Virus record (IMG/VR): IMGVR_UViG_3300025674_000060
Span: 1 to 52,636 of that record
From: a virus
Length of the DNA stretch: 52,636 bases
Strand: one strand, 5' to 3'
Numbering within the stretch: the first letter of the stretch is position 1; every line of letters begins with the position of its first letter. Positions 24,594-32,364 of this stretch are shown piece after piece. The translations under genes were made by a program, and so were the position numbers. Below the pieces are notes generated by a model. It saw nothing but the letters and a program-made list of their open reading frames with translations. It had not been told where the DNA came from and did no database searches.

Positions 24594-25709
24594 TCAAGCG
24601 TTAAAGGAGTAAGCCACGGTGGCGAAATCAGCGTTCAGAAGTTCGAAACCTGCGTACAGGCTCCAAATCATCATGATGAAACGGCTGAAGTCGTCATTGT
24701 TGTTCAGCAGAACCTGAGCGTTGTTGCCGCCGATGCCGACGCCTACGCTCTGAGGACCGAAGAACATACCAATAGCGCTCTCGTAAGAAGCAGAGCTACC
24801 GCCGATGGTGGCAGTCTGCGACTGAGAAGGCATGTTGGTGGATTCGAAGAAGCGAACGCCTTCGAACACGAAGCCGGTGGGCATAATAGGCTCACCAGCC
24901 ACGAAGGTGGCCTGACCGAAGCCCTGACCCATGTAGATAGCAGCGTTGGGCTGCATACCGGACATGAGGGGGTTGATCTGACCGTTGCCAGGATAACGAG
25001 CGACCTCGCGGAAATCGCTGTTCTGACGCAGGTGCATCAGGAAAGTAGGATCGCAAACGCAGCGATAGAAACCGTCCTGATAGGTGGGGACGTTGCGCTT
25101 ACGCATGGATTTAACCACGCGGAGCAGGTCGTCCTTAACGTCGAACTTAGCTTGTTCGGCGTTGGTGTAGGTCAGGCTACCGACGGCAAGATCGCCAGGG
25201 TAGTAGTAACCACCTTGGGAGTCGGAAGCTTGGCCTTTGGAAACTGCTTTCAGGAGTTCATTGATGAACACCCGGTCACGCCAACGACGATAGTCGTCGA
25301 GCAGGGTCAGCGAACCGATGGACTGGTGGAAGCCAGTCAGGTTGCCGGTGTCCAGCAGAAGACGCTGCGCGGTAATGAGAGTTTCGCGAGCAATCTTGAA
25401 AGTGCTGGGCTGAGTAGGATCGCTCGGGTCTGCAGGGCCGGTGTACTCGCGAAGAGTAACGAGCACCTTATCCTTCACGATGTTGCGGCTGTTTGCAGTA
25501 CCGATGGTCTGCTCAGCAGTACGCTCACGTGACTCTTTGCTGCCCGGATTGCCCCAGAACCTGTAGCGGTCTAACTGCACAGTCTGGCCAGGCTGCTTGC
25601 TGAAGTCATGAACGACCACAGGCTCTGCAGCCATCTCTACAACGTACGCAGGGTGCGGACGGTAAAGTTCGGCGCCGAGCAGCTTCGGGAAATCATTATC
25701 GACAAACAC
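24594..25709 (-). CDS. Probable major capsid protein
   Basis: This protein has 371 residues, with a GTG start at 25709 and a GGAG site 9-12 bases upstream. Features consistent with an HK97-type capsid protein are the N-terminal arm with HDFSKQPGQTVQLDRYRFWG, the long helix region around KVLVTLREYTGP and ARETLITAQRLLLD, a YRRWRDRVFINELLKAVS helix, then VCDPTFLMHLRQNSDF and GFVFEGVRFFESTNMP. It follows the scaffold and portal order seen in phage head modules. It may belong to the N4 gp56-like capsid group, but that assignment is tentative. Confidence 0.78.
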   Translation of the reverse strand: MFVDNDFPKLLGAELYRPHPAYVVEMAAEPVVVHDFSKQPGQTVQLDRYRFWGNPGSKESRERTAEQTIGTANSRNIVKDKVLVTLREYTGPADPSDPTQPSTFKIARETLITAQRLLLDTGNLTGFHQSIGSLTLLDDYRRWRDRVFINELLKAVSKGQASDSQGGYYYPGDLAVGSLTYTNAEQAKFDVKDDLLRVVKSMRKRNVPTYQDGFYRCVCDPTFLMHLRQNSDFREVARYPGNGQINPLMSGMQPNAAIYMGQGFGQATFVAGEPIMPTGFVFEGVRFFESTNMPSQSQTATIGGSSASYESAIGMFFGPQSVGVGIGGNNAQVLLNNNDDFSRFIMMIWSLYAGFELLNADFATVAYSFNA

Positions 25710-25788
25710 TGTCGATATCTCCAGAAACTACAGAGTAAGTTTAAAGCAAATTAACTACCAATCAACAAAAAGTGTCTCGTTTTTAGCG

Positions 25789-26502
25789 TTAACCTAATTT
25801 ACGGCTGAGATTACGTACGCTCTCTGGCAGTTGGTAGTAAATAGAACCATAGTTAGACACATACTTGGCTGCACGACCTCTGTACATAAACCTGAAGGGC
25901 GTAGACATAAGGCCCGGTTCCTGTGACCTAACAGTCTGTGTGAACGTCTGGCAGTACACCGGAGGGTTATAAACCCACTCAGAACGATTAGCCGTCCCCT
26001 GCGAACCAAGAACATTCGTTAGGATGCCGCCCTCGTAACGACCGTGAGTTACCCCACCGCCTGTAATGCCCTGCGCACCGGTATTACCGCCCGGAGTGTT
26101 ATACGGATCGTAATTCTGAGAGTCAGGTGCAGACCCTCCGAAGTATGTATATTTACCAGCATCCCGAACACCGTAATCCGGTCCGGTAAACGTACTCGCT
26201 TTTACCCCGCCAATCGTGTCGACGGTGACCGGACGATAACCGTCGTAAGAACTTAAAACGCCACTCGGCGAATACTGAACCTCTTGATAATCATTCCAAT
26301 ACCCAGAAACAGCAGGAGGCACCTGGCGCCAATCTGTGTTGTAGTAACCGCTGTAATTAGGCGTGCCCGCAACAATTTTGCCTACATCCGCTCCCGTATC
26401 TTGAATACCAGAACTTACAACGATATAACCCTCATGATTGGGTCCGCTTTGGACTTCATGAGGGCCAGTATCGCATTTGTAATTTCTAAAAGGAACGTAC
26501 AC
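25789..26502 (-). CDS. Virion protein, Gly/Tyr/Ser-rich
   Basis: This protein has 237 residues and a GTG start at 26502. It is rich in Gly, Tyr, Asn and Pro (DYGVRDAGKYTYFGGSAPD, YDPYNTPGGNTGAQGITGGG), with a basic C-terminus (LPESVRNLSRKLG). It lies between the small basic genes and the capsid gene. It may be a head fibre, spike or connector. No domain is recognised. Confidence 0.7.
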   Translation of the reverse strand: MYVPFRNYKCDTGPHEVQSGPNHEGYIVVSSGIQDTGADVGKIVAGTPNYSGYYNTDWRQVPPAVSGYWNDYQEVQYSPSGVLSSYDGYRPVTVDTIGGVKASTFTGPDYGVRDAGKYTYFGGSAPDSQNYDPYNTPGGNTGAQGITGGGVTHGRYEGGILTNVLGSQGTANRSEWVYNPPVYCQTFTQTVRSQEPGLMSTPFRFMYRGRAAKYVSNYGSIYYQLPESVRNLSRKLG

Positions 26503-26526
26503 TACGGCGGCCCAGCTGCCTTAATT

Positions 26527-26706
26527 CTAAGCGGGCGCCGAATCTGCAGGTGCATCTACACGAGATGCGATTTCGCGAATATCCGCTGAGATTAAAGCGA
26601 CGTCACGGGCGTAACTAGCCTTAAGTTCTTCGAGCTCTTTCTTGAGCTGAGTCACTTCGGCGCTATCGCCGACAGCACGCCGCTGACGTTGAAGAGAATT
26701 AGGCAT
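26527..26706 (-). CDS. Small coiled-coil protein (59 aa)
   Basis: An ATG at 26706, 3 bases after the stop of the 26710 gene, opens 59 codons ending in TAG at 26527-26529. The protein begins MPNSLQRQRRAVGDSAEVTQ and continues LKKELEELKASYARD, a clear heptad coiled coil. Its acidic, Ala-rich tail resembles scaffold or chaperone adaptors. It is close to capsid genes, but the role is unknown. Confidence 0.7.
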   Translation of the reverse strand: MPNSLQRQRRAVGDSAEVTQLKKELEELKASYARDVALISADIREIASRVDAPADSAPA

Positions 26707-26709
26707 CGA

Positions 26710-26892
26710 TCAGCTCTTTTTGCTTTGCTTGTATTTTACTGCCTTGCGCTTGGCTTCCTTACGTTTACCCACGCGTTCGGGCAAATTGCCTTTGGTTTTT
26801 CGTTCGTATTCTTCTACTTTTGATTTAGATATCTCGCCCCTATCAGCTTTTGCGTGAAAGAGCCTACGCTGACTTTCAGATTTAAAAGGCAT
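26710..26892 (-). CDS. Small basic phage protein (60 aa)
   Basis: This protein has 60 residues starting MPFKSESQRRLFHAKADRGE and ending KAVKYKQSKKS. It is very rich in Lys, Arg and Glu. Short proteins with the pattern FKSE.QRRLFHA are common in phage head modules and in some bacteria. The product may bind nucleic acid or act as a minor head component. It is read in the same direction as the coiled-coil gene, 3 bases apart. Confidence 0.7.
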   Translation of the reverse strand: MPFKSESQRRLFHAKADRGEISKSKVEEYERKTKGNLPERVGKRKEAKRKAVKYKQSKKS

Positions 26893-26921
26893 CTTTTTAA
26901 AAGTCTTTAATTGATTTTACC

Positions 26922-26948
26922 AATAGAAAACCCCCGCCTAAGCGAGGG
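26922..26948 (-). terminator. Hairpin terminator after the scaffold gene
   Basis: Read leftward, CCCTCGC (26948-26942) pairs with GCGGGGG (26937-26931) around a TTAG loop, and TTTTC follows. One pair is a G-T wobble. It lies 50 bases downstream of the scaffold stop and separates the scaffold unit from the small basic genes. Confidence 0.8.
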
Positions 26949-26999
26949 CTCGTCCCTATCACCCGGAGCCTCGTCCAAGGCATCCGGGCTAAGAGTACA

Positions 27000-27950
27000 T
27001 CAGTTGCCGTCCAGGAACAAGAGCTTGGAGCGCAGAGCTTCAGGCGACATGTTGTTCAGGTAACGCCAAGCTTGATCAGGGGCCTGGTTCATCACTTGGC
27101 TGAACTGCTGCCAGGTGCTATCGGGATCCTGAGCAGGCATACCGGCGGTTGCGTTAGCAGGGACCGCAGGAACTTGATCGTAGTTGGGCTGATAGGCCTG
27201 CTGCTGTTGAGCCATAGCGTTATCAGCGGCGATCTGCTCGTCGGTGCGCAGATCGGTGGGATACACCTCGGTAAAGAACCGGTTGGTGTAATCAGCCAGC
27301 TGATCAGGATCAGTCAGGATTTGCTCCATGGCCATGCCACGGGTGGCGATCTGCTCCAGAGTTTGATGCTGCTGAATCAGAGCATCTTCCAGCGTGGTGG
27401 AGTACTGGTTAAGAATCGCAGGAGCTTCCAGACCGAAGTGGTTAACGACGGCGGCGCTTGCTTGGCTTAACTGCGGCTCCTGCGCCGTAGAAGTCGGCGA
27501 GGAAATTGGGGTCGTAGAGACGCTGTTGGAGTAGGTCGGCTGAGCCGTAGGGGGTTGGTAAGCCCAGGGCTGTTGGACCTGTGTAGTCAGACTGTTCGGT
27601 TGAATAGCCGGCTGCTCCATTTGGAGCTGCGGCGACGACGCTGTCTGGCTGGGGGACGGGGAGAGCCGAGAGACGATCCGATCCAGGCTGCCCAGTGCTG
27701 CCTCCCACGGGTTGCTCGGGGAGGAGACGGACGGAAACTGGTTGTACTGGCTGTTGGTAGAAGGGTCCGTAGCCAGTTGTGCCAGCGACGGCGCTTGGGC
27801 TGTAGTTGCCGAAGCTACCGCCGGGGTAGAGGTTTGCGCCACCCACTGCGGGTAAGCGGTTGAGCCCATTTCCGGGGAGGGAGCCGCCTGGGGCGCCGCT
27901 ACTGCCGGGGAGACCGGGCTCGGGGTCGAAGCTGGGATCGCTTGGCTCAT
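27000..27950 (-). CDS. Scaffold-like head assembly protein, overlapping the portal gene
   Basis: This protein has 316 residues from an ATG at 27950. The first 170 residues are Pro/Ser/Gln/Thr-rich and lie over the 3' end of the portal gene in another frame, an overlap of 509 bases. Residues 170-316 read as scaffold: LEAPAILNQYSTTLEDALIQ, QHQTLEQIATRGMAMEQIL, and a helical C-terminus (QVMNQAPDQAWRYLNNM). Later ATGs at 27869 (M28) and 27620 (M111) would shorten the overlap but not remove it, as no ATG exists between the portal stop and residue 205. Scaffolds guide capsid assembly and leave or are cut before packaging. Confidence 0.7.
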   Translation of the reverse strand: MSQAIPASTPSPVSPAVAAPQAAPSPEMGSTAYPQWVAQTSTPAVASATTAQAPSLAQLATDPSTNSQYNQFPSVSSPSNPWEAALGSLDRIVSRLSPSPSQTASSPQLQMEQPAIQPNSLTTQVQQPWAYQPPTAQPTYSNSVSTTPISSPTSTAQEPQLSQASAAVVNHFGLEAPAILNQYSTTLEDALIQQHQTLEQIATRGMAMEQILTDPDQLADYTNRFFTEVYPTDLRTDEQIAADNAMAQQQQAYQPNYDQVPAVPANATAGMPAQDPDSTWQQFSQVMNQAPDQAWRYLNNMSPEALRSKLLFLDGN

Positions 27951-29682
27951 AGCTGCCCGAGTAAGTTAATTCTTGCGCAAGGTGATCGAATGTGCGGTAG
28001 AGAAGAGGCGTTATGTTTAACCTCGGGTCCGCCGCTAGCGGCTGTGTCGGCGCAAGAGGATGCGGCGACTGCATCAGCTGATTTAATGTTAGCAGGAAAT
28101 TTTGTAGTGCGGCCTGCGTTTGTTGAATCATTCGGAAGGGGAAACCCTTCAACATCTCCGATCGCTCTAGATCAGTTTTATCGGGGAAGAGATAGCGCAG
28201 GGCTTCCACGCTGTCTACACCGAGCTCCTGCAAATTTCGAACAACAATAGATTTTTGGTTGATGTCGTAAGCAGTATCCTCGTAGACATCGCCCTGGAAC
28301 CTATAGGTTACGGTTCGATCTCCGTCAGGCGGTAGGCCATAAACTCCGCCAGGAACTTTATTTTCTGTCAGCGCTGTCTGAATAGCCAGATCTACGTCTT
28401 GCTCGTATTTAGCAAGTTTCTTCTGGTATTTTTCCGCCGCCTCTGGCGTATCTTCCTTAGGCTCTTTCGGCGGAGCCATGCCCATAACCGAAATAAAGCT
28501 CTCGCGGAAGATCTGCTCCTGGTGATAAATAATCATCTCCAGAAGGCGACAAAAGCCGTAGCTTAAAAAGCTCTTATTTTTACGAAGAGCAGTCGCTTGA
28601 GCGCGGCCCATAAGACCTTTAATTTCAGTCGCAGTGGCACCGGCGCTAATCGATATTTCATCAACGCCGCCGAGTGCGGTTCGAATTTCTTCGCGCAGTA
28701 GAAGTGCATAACGATTCATATCCCCGTTAACGGGGTCAGGTGTCATGTAACCCACGCGGTCCGTCGGTTCAACGTTCGCAATAATGCGAGGAACCCGTAA
28801 ACCACCGAGTCCAGCTTGCGAGCCGAACGGATCCGATACGCGAGTCGACGGAGAATCTAGACCAGCGAAACCACTCTGGCTGCTAATAGTCGGACGGAAG
28901 TTACGATCCGTATCGCTGGCTTCCACCAGATCGCTACGGGGACGCGAGCTGATCAGCGTGGGATTGCCGAAGAACTCAATGTTCTTGGCGATATTTTGCA
29001 TCATCTGATCATGCAGAACGATCTGCTGCATGAACGATTCAAATTCGCCCTCACCCTCTGTGCCGCTTGCATTCGGCTTATTCAAAACTTCCACGGCGGG
29101 AATAAACCCGAGCGTGTTGGGGCGAGTGTTTTTAGGCGTTATTAAAGAGGAAGGCTCAAGCTCAAAACTGAGCTCGGTGTCGGACTCGAATTCCTGAATC
29201 TGATCTGCTGTTATCGAGATGCGCACATAGCGCTTGTTCTGCCCGTAGCTATTAGTAGGCAGTCCTAAATTACTGTTTTTAATTTTGTAAGAATACAGAA
29301 TGACGGTCTCTTCGATCTCGCCGTTAAGGTCGTGGTAGACCCGATATTGATTTTTGTTGAAGAAATAAATCTGATACTTAAGTTTGGGGTCTGGTCGAAA
29401 GTAAAACAAACCGCACCCATCAATCAAAAAATTGCGAATGATCGCTGGAAACCTGATATCCAGTTTGTTTAGTTGTATCAGGTCATCAAGAAACTTACTG
29501 CGAGCTTTATATGTATCCTGATCACAATAAAAATAGAGACCCTTCTTAACCATAAGAAGGGTCATCTGCTGCAAGTGACTGAGCACCACCATAGTGGCGG
29601 ATTGCTTAGTGCGATCCTGAGTGCGTGCGGCCTCCAGAATTTCGCTAAAGCGTTGCCGAATACTGAGGTTGTCCGCAGGCAT
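27442..29682 (-). CDS. Portal protein
   Basis: This protein has 746 residues. The N-terminal half has the portal wing pattern: DGCGLFYFRPDPKLKY, FFNKNQYRVYHD, then LGFIPAVEVLNKPNA and IVLHDQMMQNIAKNIEFFG. The stem and clip region follows (AGATATEIKGLMGRAQATAL, FLSYGFCRLLEMIIYHQE). The last 200 residues are Pro/Gly/Gln-rich and end in KPSKRRRR. Twelve copies would form the DNA channel at one capsid vertex. The last 509 bases are shared with the scaffold-like frame. Confidence 0.85.
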   Translation of the reverse strand: MPADNLSIRQRFSEILEAARTQDRTKQSATMVVLSHLQQMTLLMVKKGLYFYCDQDTYKARSKFLDDLIQLNKLDIRFPAIIRNFLIDGCGLFYFRPDPKLKYQIYFFNKNQYRVYHDLNGEIEETVILYSYKIKNSNLGLPTNSYGQNKRYVRISITADQIQEFESDTELSFELEPSSLITPKNTRPNTLGFIPAVEVLNKPNASGTEGEGEFESFMQQIVLHDQMMQNIAKNIEFFGNPTLISSRPRSDLVEASDTDRNFRPTISSQSGFAGLDSPSTRVSDPFGSQAGLGGLRVPRIIANVEPTDRVGYMTPDPVNGDMNRYALLLREEIRTALGGVDEISISAGATATEIKGLMGRAQATALRKNKSFLSYGFCRLLEMIIYHQEQIFRESFISVMGMAPPKEPKEDTPEAAEKYQKKLAKYEQDVDLAIQTALTENKVPGGVYGLPPDGDRTVTYRFQGDVYEDTAYDINQKSIVVRNLQELGVDSVEALRYLFPDKTDLERSEMLKGFPFRMIQQTQAALQNFLLTLNQLMQSPHPLAPTQPLAADPRLNITPLLYRTFDHLAQELTYSGSYEPSDPSFDPEPGLPGSSGAPGGSLPGNGLNRLPAVGGANLYPGGSFGNYSPSAVAGTTGYGPFYQQPVQPVSVRLLPEQPVGGSTGQPGSDRLSALPVPQPDSVVAAAPNGAAGYSTEQSDYTGPTALGLPTPYGSADLLQQRLYDPNFLADFYGAGAAVKPSKRRRR

Positions 29683-29700
29683 GTCTCGTTTACAAAGTTA

Positions 29701-30543
29701 TCAGGAGTCCGGGAGCAGGTACTCCTTCACTCGTTCCAGTTTAAACAATTCTGGCGGTAAAAGATCATGCGGATACGAGGTCAGTATATGGTCTTTACGA
29801 CCAAGAGGATCTGTGCCTCCTACAGTAGCTTTATAGCTATCCAAGTAGTCCAGCATCTCCTGGCTGTATGCAGGAGCATACGCGTTAGGAATTTCGTCGT
29901 AACAATGGGAGAAAGACGTCAGTTTGCGCTTGAGACGATCAGCGCCGCCCATCCAACTAAAATGCCACCCCGCATTACAATCCCCTACGACTACATCGTT
30001 AGGGTTACGACGTATCTCAGACAAGGTTTTATCTAAATGATCGTGAAGAACCACGGTGCCACAAGTCCAATTAGTGGGAGGTTTAGTTTTATCTCCATCC
30101 GGACTCATAACCCGAAGATCTGCGCGACCGTACATCATCGGCATAGAAAGACGAACACAGCGATCACGATCTTTTTTAGCTACTTCAACAGCTTCCAATA
30201 GAGCAGAAGGTTTGGGAATTTCATCGACATCACTGAAGAAGAAAACAGAATCTGGCGGAGTCATCCGCATACCAACAGCCAGAGCGTCGCGCTGAGAATA
30301 TTCCCGAACCCAAGGACTAGGCGCAATATCCGGCGGCGGCAGTTCTACATGCAGTACTTGAATTTTGTCTTCGGGTAATCCGAGCTCACGAATAGTGTCT
30401 ACACAAGTGAAGGGTTTTTCGTCGCCTTTGAAAGTTCTGTTAGCGTCCGTAATGATAAAACCATCAACGACATCTTTAAGCATTTCCACGCGTAGCTCTA
30501 AAAGCTCACGTTCATTGAAGTACAAAAAACAATCGAACAGCAT
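29701..30543 (-). CDS. Glycosyltransferase family 17-like protein
   Basis: This protein has 280 residues. The start MLFDCFLYFNERELLELRVE, followed by VVDGFIITDANRTFKG, matches GT17 (beta-1,4-N-acetylglucosaminyltransferase-like) proteins. SVFFFSDVDEIPKPSAL carries the acidic DVDE metal site, and GWHFSWMGG is a family hallmark. It would transfer a sugar from a nucleotide-sugar donor. It lies 18 bases upstream of the portal gene on the same strand, so it would be expressed with head proteins. Confidence 0.82.
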   Translation of the reverse strand: MLFDCFLYFNERELLELRVEMLKDVVDGFIITDANRTFKGDEKPFTCVDTIRELGLPEDKIQVLHVELPPPDIAPSPWVREYSQRDALAVGMRMTPPDSVFFFSDVDEIPKPSALLEAVEVAKKDRDRCVRLSMPMMYGRADLRVMSPDGDKTKPPTNWTCGTVVLHDHLDKTLSEIRRNPNDVVVGDCNAGWHFSWMGGADRLKRKLTSFSHCYDEIPNAYAPAYSQEMLDYLDSYKATVGGTDPLGRKDHILTSYPHDLLPPELFKLERVKEYLLPDS

Positions 30544-30610
30544 GGTGATGCTGAGAGGGCCTGCGTAGTTTAGCAGGACTTACAAGTAAACAACTAAAAT
30601 TTCTTAAATA

Positions 30611-30862
30611 TCACCACTGTTTACACGACCAGTAGCGTGCTTTTAACTTGCTTCCAGGATTGTCACAATTATGACGGGCTCTAAAGTTCTCGCGGCGTTC
30701 GGGAATATGTTTTTTGATTGTCATATTAGGATCACCAAAGCGAACTAATCGTACCTGATCCCCTTCTTTTGCTGCGACAGCAAACTTTTTACCGCCGTCC
30801 GAATCTCTGCGAGGCTGGTTATATCCAGAGAATATCTCACCAGCAAGTCGAATCTTAGCCAT
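30611..30862 (-). CDS. Small conserved-looking phage protein with RARHNC motif (83 aa)
   Basis: I use the ATG at 30862, whose A is shared with the upstream TGA (TGATG). The C-terminal half reads FGDPNMTIKKHIPERRENF then RARHNCDNPGSKLKARYWSC, a compact basic pattern I have met in several phage head modules. Cys and Trp placement suggests a small fold, perhaps zinc-stabilised. The function is unknown. Confidence 0.72.
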   Translation of the reverse strand: MAKIRLAGEIFSGYNQPRRDSDGGKKFAVAAKEGDQVRLVRFGDPNMTIKKHIPERRENFRARHNCDNPGSKLKARYWSCKQW

Positions 30863-31080
30863 CACTTTTTACCTTTACTTTTAATATAAGCGGAGGCGCG
30901 ACGGCGTGCCTCTTTCGCTTTTTCAGTGTTTGGAACCCGAGTGTTAACAGGTTTATTGCCTGATGTGGCTCTTTTTTTCTTTTCATCCGTCGCCCTACGC
31001 TCTTCAGCGGACATTGAAGCCCACGCTGCCTTAGGTAAATAACGCTCGGTGCGTCCTTTTTCTCGCGCTAGATCCGCCAT
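30862..31080 (-). CDS. Small basic protein (72 aa)
   Basis: This protein has 72 residues with RYLPKAAWASMSAEERRATD and VPNTEKAKEARRRASAYIKS. Lys/Arg-rich proteins with LP..AW..MS..ER.ATD occur in phages and large DNA viruses near structural genes. DNA binding is possible. It overlaps the next start by one base. Confidence 0.7.
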   Translation of the reverse strand: MADLAREKGRTERYLPKAAWASMSAEERRATDEKKKRATSGNKPVNTRVPNTEKAKEARRRASAYIKSKGKK

Positions 31081-31082
31081 AA

Positions 31083-31313
31083 CTAGGATTTACTGCTTTT
31101 TTCGTATTCTTCGCGAGTCTGCCAGTCCTCTTTTCCCCAACGACTCAACTTGTTTTTGCTGGATTTTTTACCCTCGTAGCGACCGCCCGATTCTTTGTAA
31201 TACTTAACAGCAAGCTGCATGGCTCGGGCCGAGTGTCCGCCCAGACGCCTGCGAGCTTTAGCCTTAGCGGCTGCCCATTTCTTCGGGTCTCTTTTTTTAG
31301 CGACTTCAGACAC
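31083..31313 (-). CDS. DUF5872-like small basic protein (76 aa)
   Basis: This protein has 76 residues with a GTG start. The pattern ARRRLGGHSARAMQLAVKYY, then GGRYEGKKSSKNKLSRWGKE and DWQT, matches my memory of DUF5872, seen in phages and large DNA viruses. The role is unknown; strong basic charge suggests nucleic acid contact. The stop is 2 bases upstream of the 31080 start. Confidence 0.7.
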   Translation of the reverse strand: MSEVAKKRDPKKWAAAKAKARRRLGGHSARAMQLAVKYYKESGGRYEGKKSSKNKLSRWGKEDWQTREEYEKSSKS

Positions 31314-31629
31314 TGGGAGTTACGGTTCCGTTGCCGGGATAGACAGGAATACCGGTACGTGGGCCACGCTTGGCGGCCGCTTTACGCAAAAGCTCAGCCT
31401 TCATCGACTCCGTGGGATCCTCTTCTGGCATAAACTCATCCTCGTAAGTTCCGTAGGGACCGTACTGAGGAGGAACAGGCGCATTCAGGGGCTGCTCACT
31501 GACCTGATTTTCATAACTATCGCTACGCATGGCAGGACGCTGCGCTATGCGTTGACGACGGGAAGCTAATTCCTGAGCGTTAAAAGCCTTAGTGAAAAAA
31601 TCACCGGCTTCGATAAAAGGGTCAGCCAT
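31306..31629 (-). CDS. Hypothetical head-cluster protein (107 aa)
   Basis: This protein has 107 residues and is Pro/Glu/Arg-rich with a disordered middle (APVPPQYGPYGTYEDEFMP) and a charged helix (ESMKAELLRKAAAKRG). It overlaps the DUF5872-like start by 8 bases. No family is recognised. Confidence 0.62.
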   Translation of the reverse strand: MADPFIEAGDFFTKAFNAQELASRRQRIAQRPAMRSDSYENQVSEQPLNAPVPPQYGPYGTYEDEFMPEEDPTESMKAELLRKAAAKRGPRTGIPVYPGNGTVTPSV

Positions 31630-31647
31630 GACTTAATTATAACGACA

Positions 31648-31842
31648 CTAAATAGAGCCGAGTGCTTTAATTTCAGCTGCTCGGGCCAATAAAGCATCTT
31701 TAAAAATATCAAGCGGACCGCTCTGGACGGCTGCGCCTTTCCGAAGAGCACGAATAATCTGATCGGCATCTAAGCCTGCGCTTTTCCGCAGACTGGTACC
31801 GCCTTGCAAGTACGTAACTAAACCGGAAAGATCGTTAGCCAT
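31648..31842 (-). CDS. Small helical protein (64 aa)
   Basis: I use the ATG at 31842, whose A is shared with the upstream stop (TGATG), over a TTG one codon earlier. The protein reads MANDLSGLVTYLQGGTSLRK then GLDADQIIRALRKGAAVQSG, with short amphipathic helices. It lies in the head cluster. The function is unknown. Confidence 0.6.
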   Translation of the reverse strand: MANDLSGLVTYLQGGTSLRKSAGLDADQIIRALRKGAAVQSGPLDIFKDALLARAAEIKALGSI

Positions 31843-32126
31843 CAATACAGCACAATAACACCAGGAGCATTACCGCTGATAATGGCAGTGCAAGAGATAG
31901 GAATTAGTTGATCGCCTTGTAAATTACTAGCCGTAGAAACTTGATTCGGAGCGTCAGCAAGTTCTACGGAAAGATAAAGTTTATTAGCGTTAGAATCTGC
32001 CTGAATAAAAATGGCGCGGCAGGCAGGGAAATTGACGCGAGTTCCGTTTGGATTTACACCAAACCCACTCGAATAAGGCAACGTTGCTGTCTGACCGTAA
32101 ACAGACCCAAATGCTCTTACGTCCAC
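31842..32126 (-). CDS. Small beta-rich virion protein (94 aa)
   Basis: This protein has 94 residues and a GTG start. It is a compact beta sandwich by pattern (ACRAIFIQADSNANKLYLSV, LIPISCTAIISGNAPGVIVL) with few charged residues. It looks like a small decoration or head-tail joining protein. It lies 3 bases downstream of the DUF3310 stop. Confidence 0.66.
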   Translation of the reverse strand: MDVRAFGSVYGQTATLPYSSGFGVNPNGTRVNFPACRAIFIQADSNANKLYLSVELADAPNQVSTASNLQGDQLIPISCTAIISGNAPGVIVLY

Positions 32127-32129
32127 AAG

Positions 32130-32357
32130 TCAGTTGTTATCTTGAGTCAATTCTAACTCACCAATCAGACACTGTAAGTACCACGCGGCTTTCTTCAAGT
32201 CCTCAACACCGTTCTTGTGCTTGTGCCTCCACAAGTATTTAGCGATGTTCCCGTGGCAGTAACCCTGAAAACCTTCGTCACCGAGCTGTACTTTAAGTGC
32301 ATCGATGCACTCAATAGCACCAGACGTATAATGCGACGGATGATTGACGTTGTCCAT
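32130..32357 (-). CDS. DUF3310 family protein (75 aa)
   Basis: This protein has 75 residues. VNHPSHYTSGAIECIDALK, then GNIAKYLWRHKHKNGVEDLK and KAAWYLQCLI, is the complete DUF3310 signature, found in many phages and related to nucleotide-pyrophosphohydrolase-like folds. The precise role is not established. It sits 7 bases downstream of a glycosyltransferase-like gene. Confidence 0.88.
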   Translation of the reverse strand: MDNVNHPSHYTSGAIECIDALKVQLGDEGFQGYCHGNIAKYLWRHKHKNGVEDLKKAAWYLQCLIGELELTQDNN

Positions 32358-32364
32358 AAAAATA

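Noticed and set aside
23851-25532. Long open frames on the + strand (244 and 319 residues) opposite the capsid genes
   Set aside because: They are antisense shadows created by the codon bias of the leftward capsid and head genes, with low-quality repetitive translations and no independent start signals.
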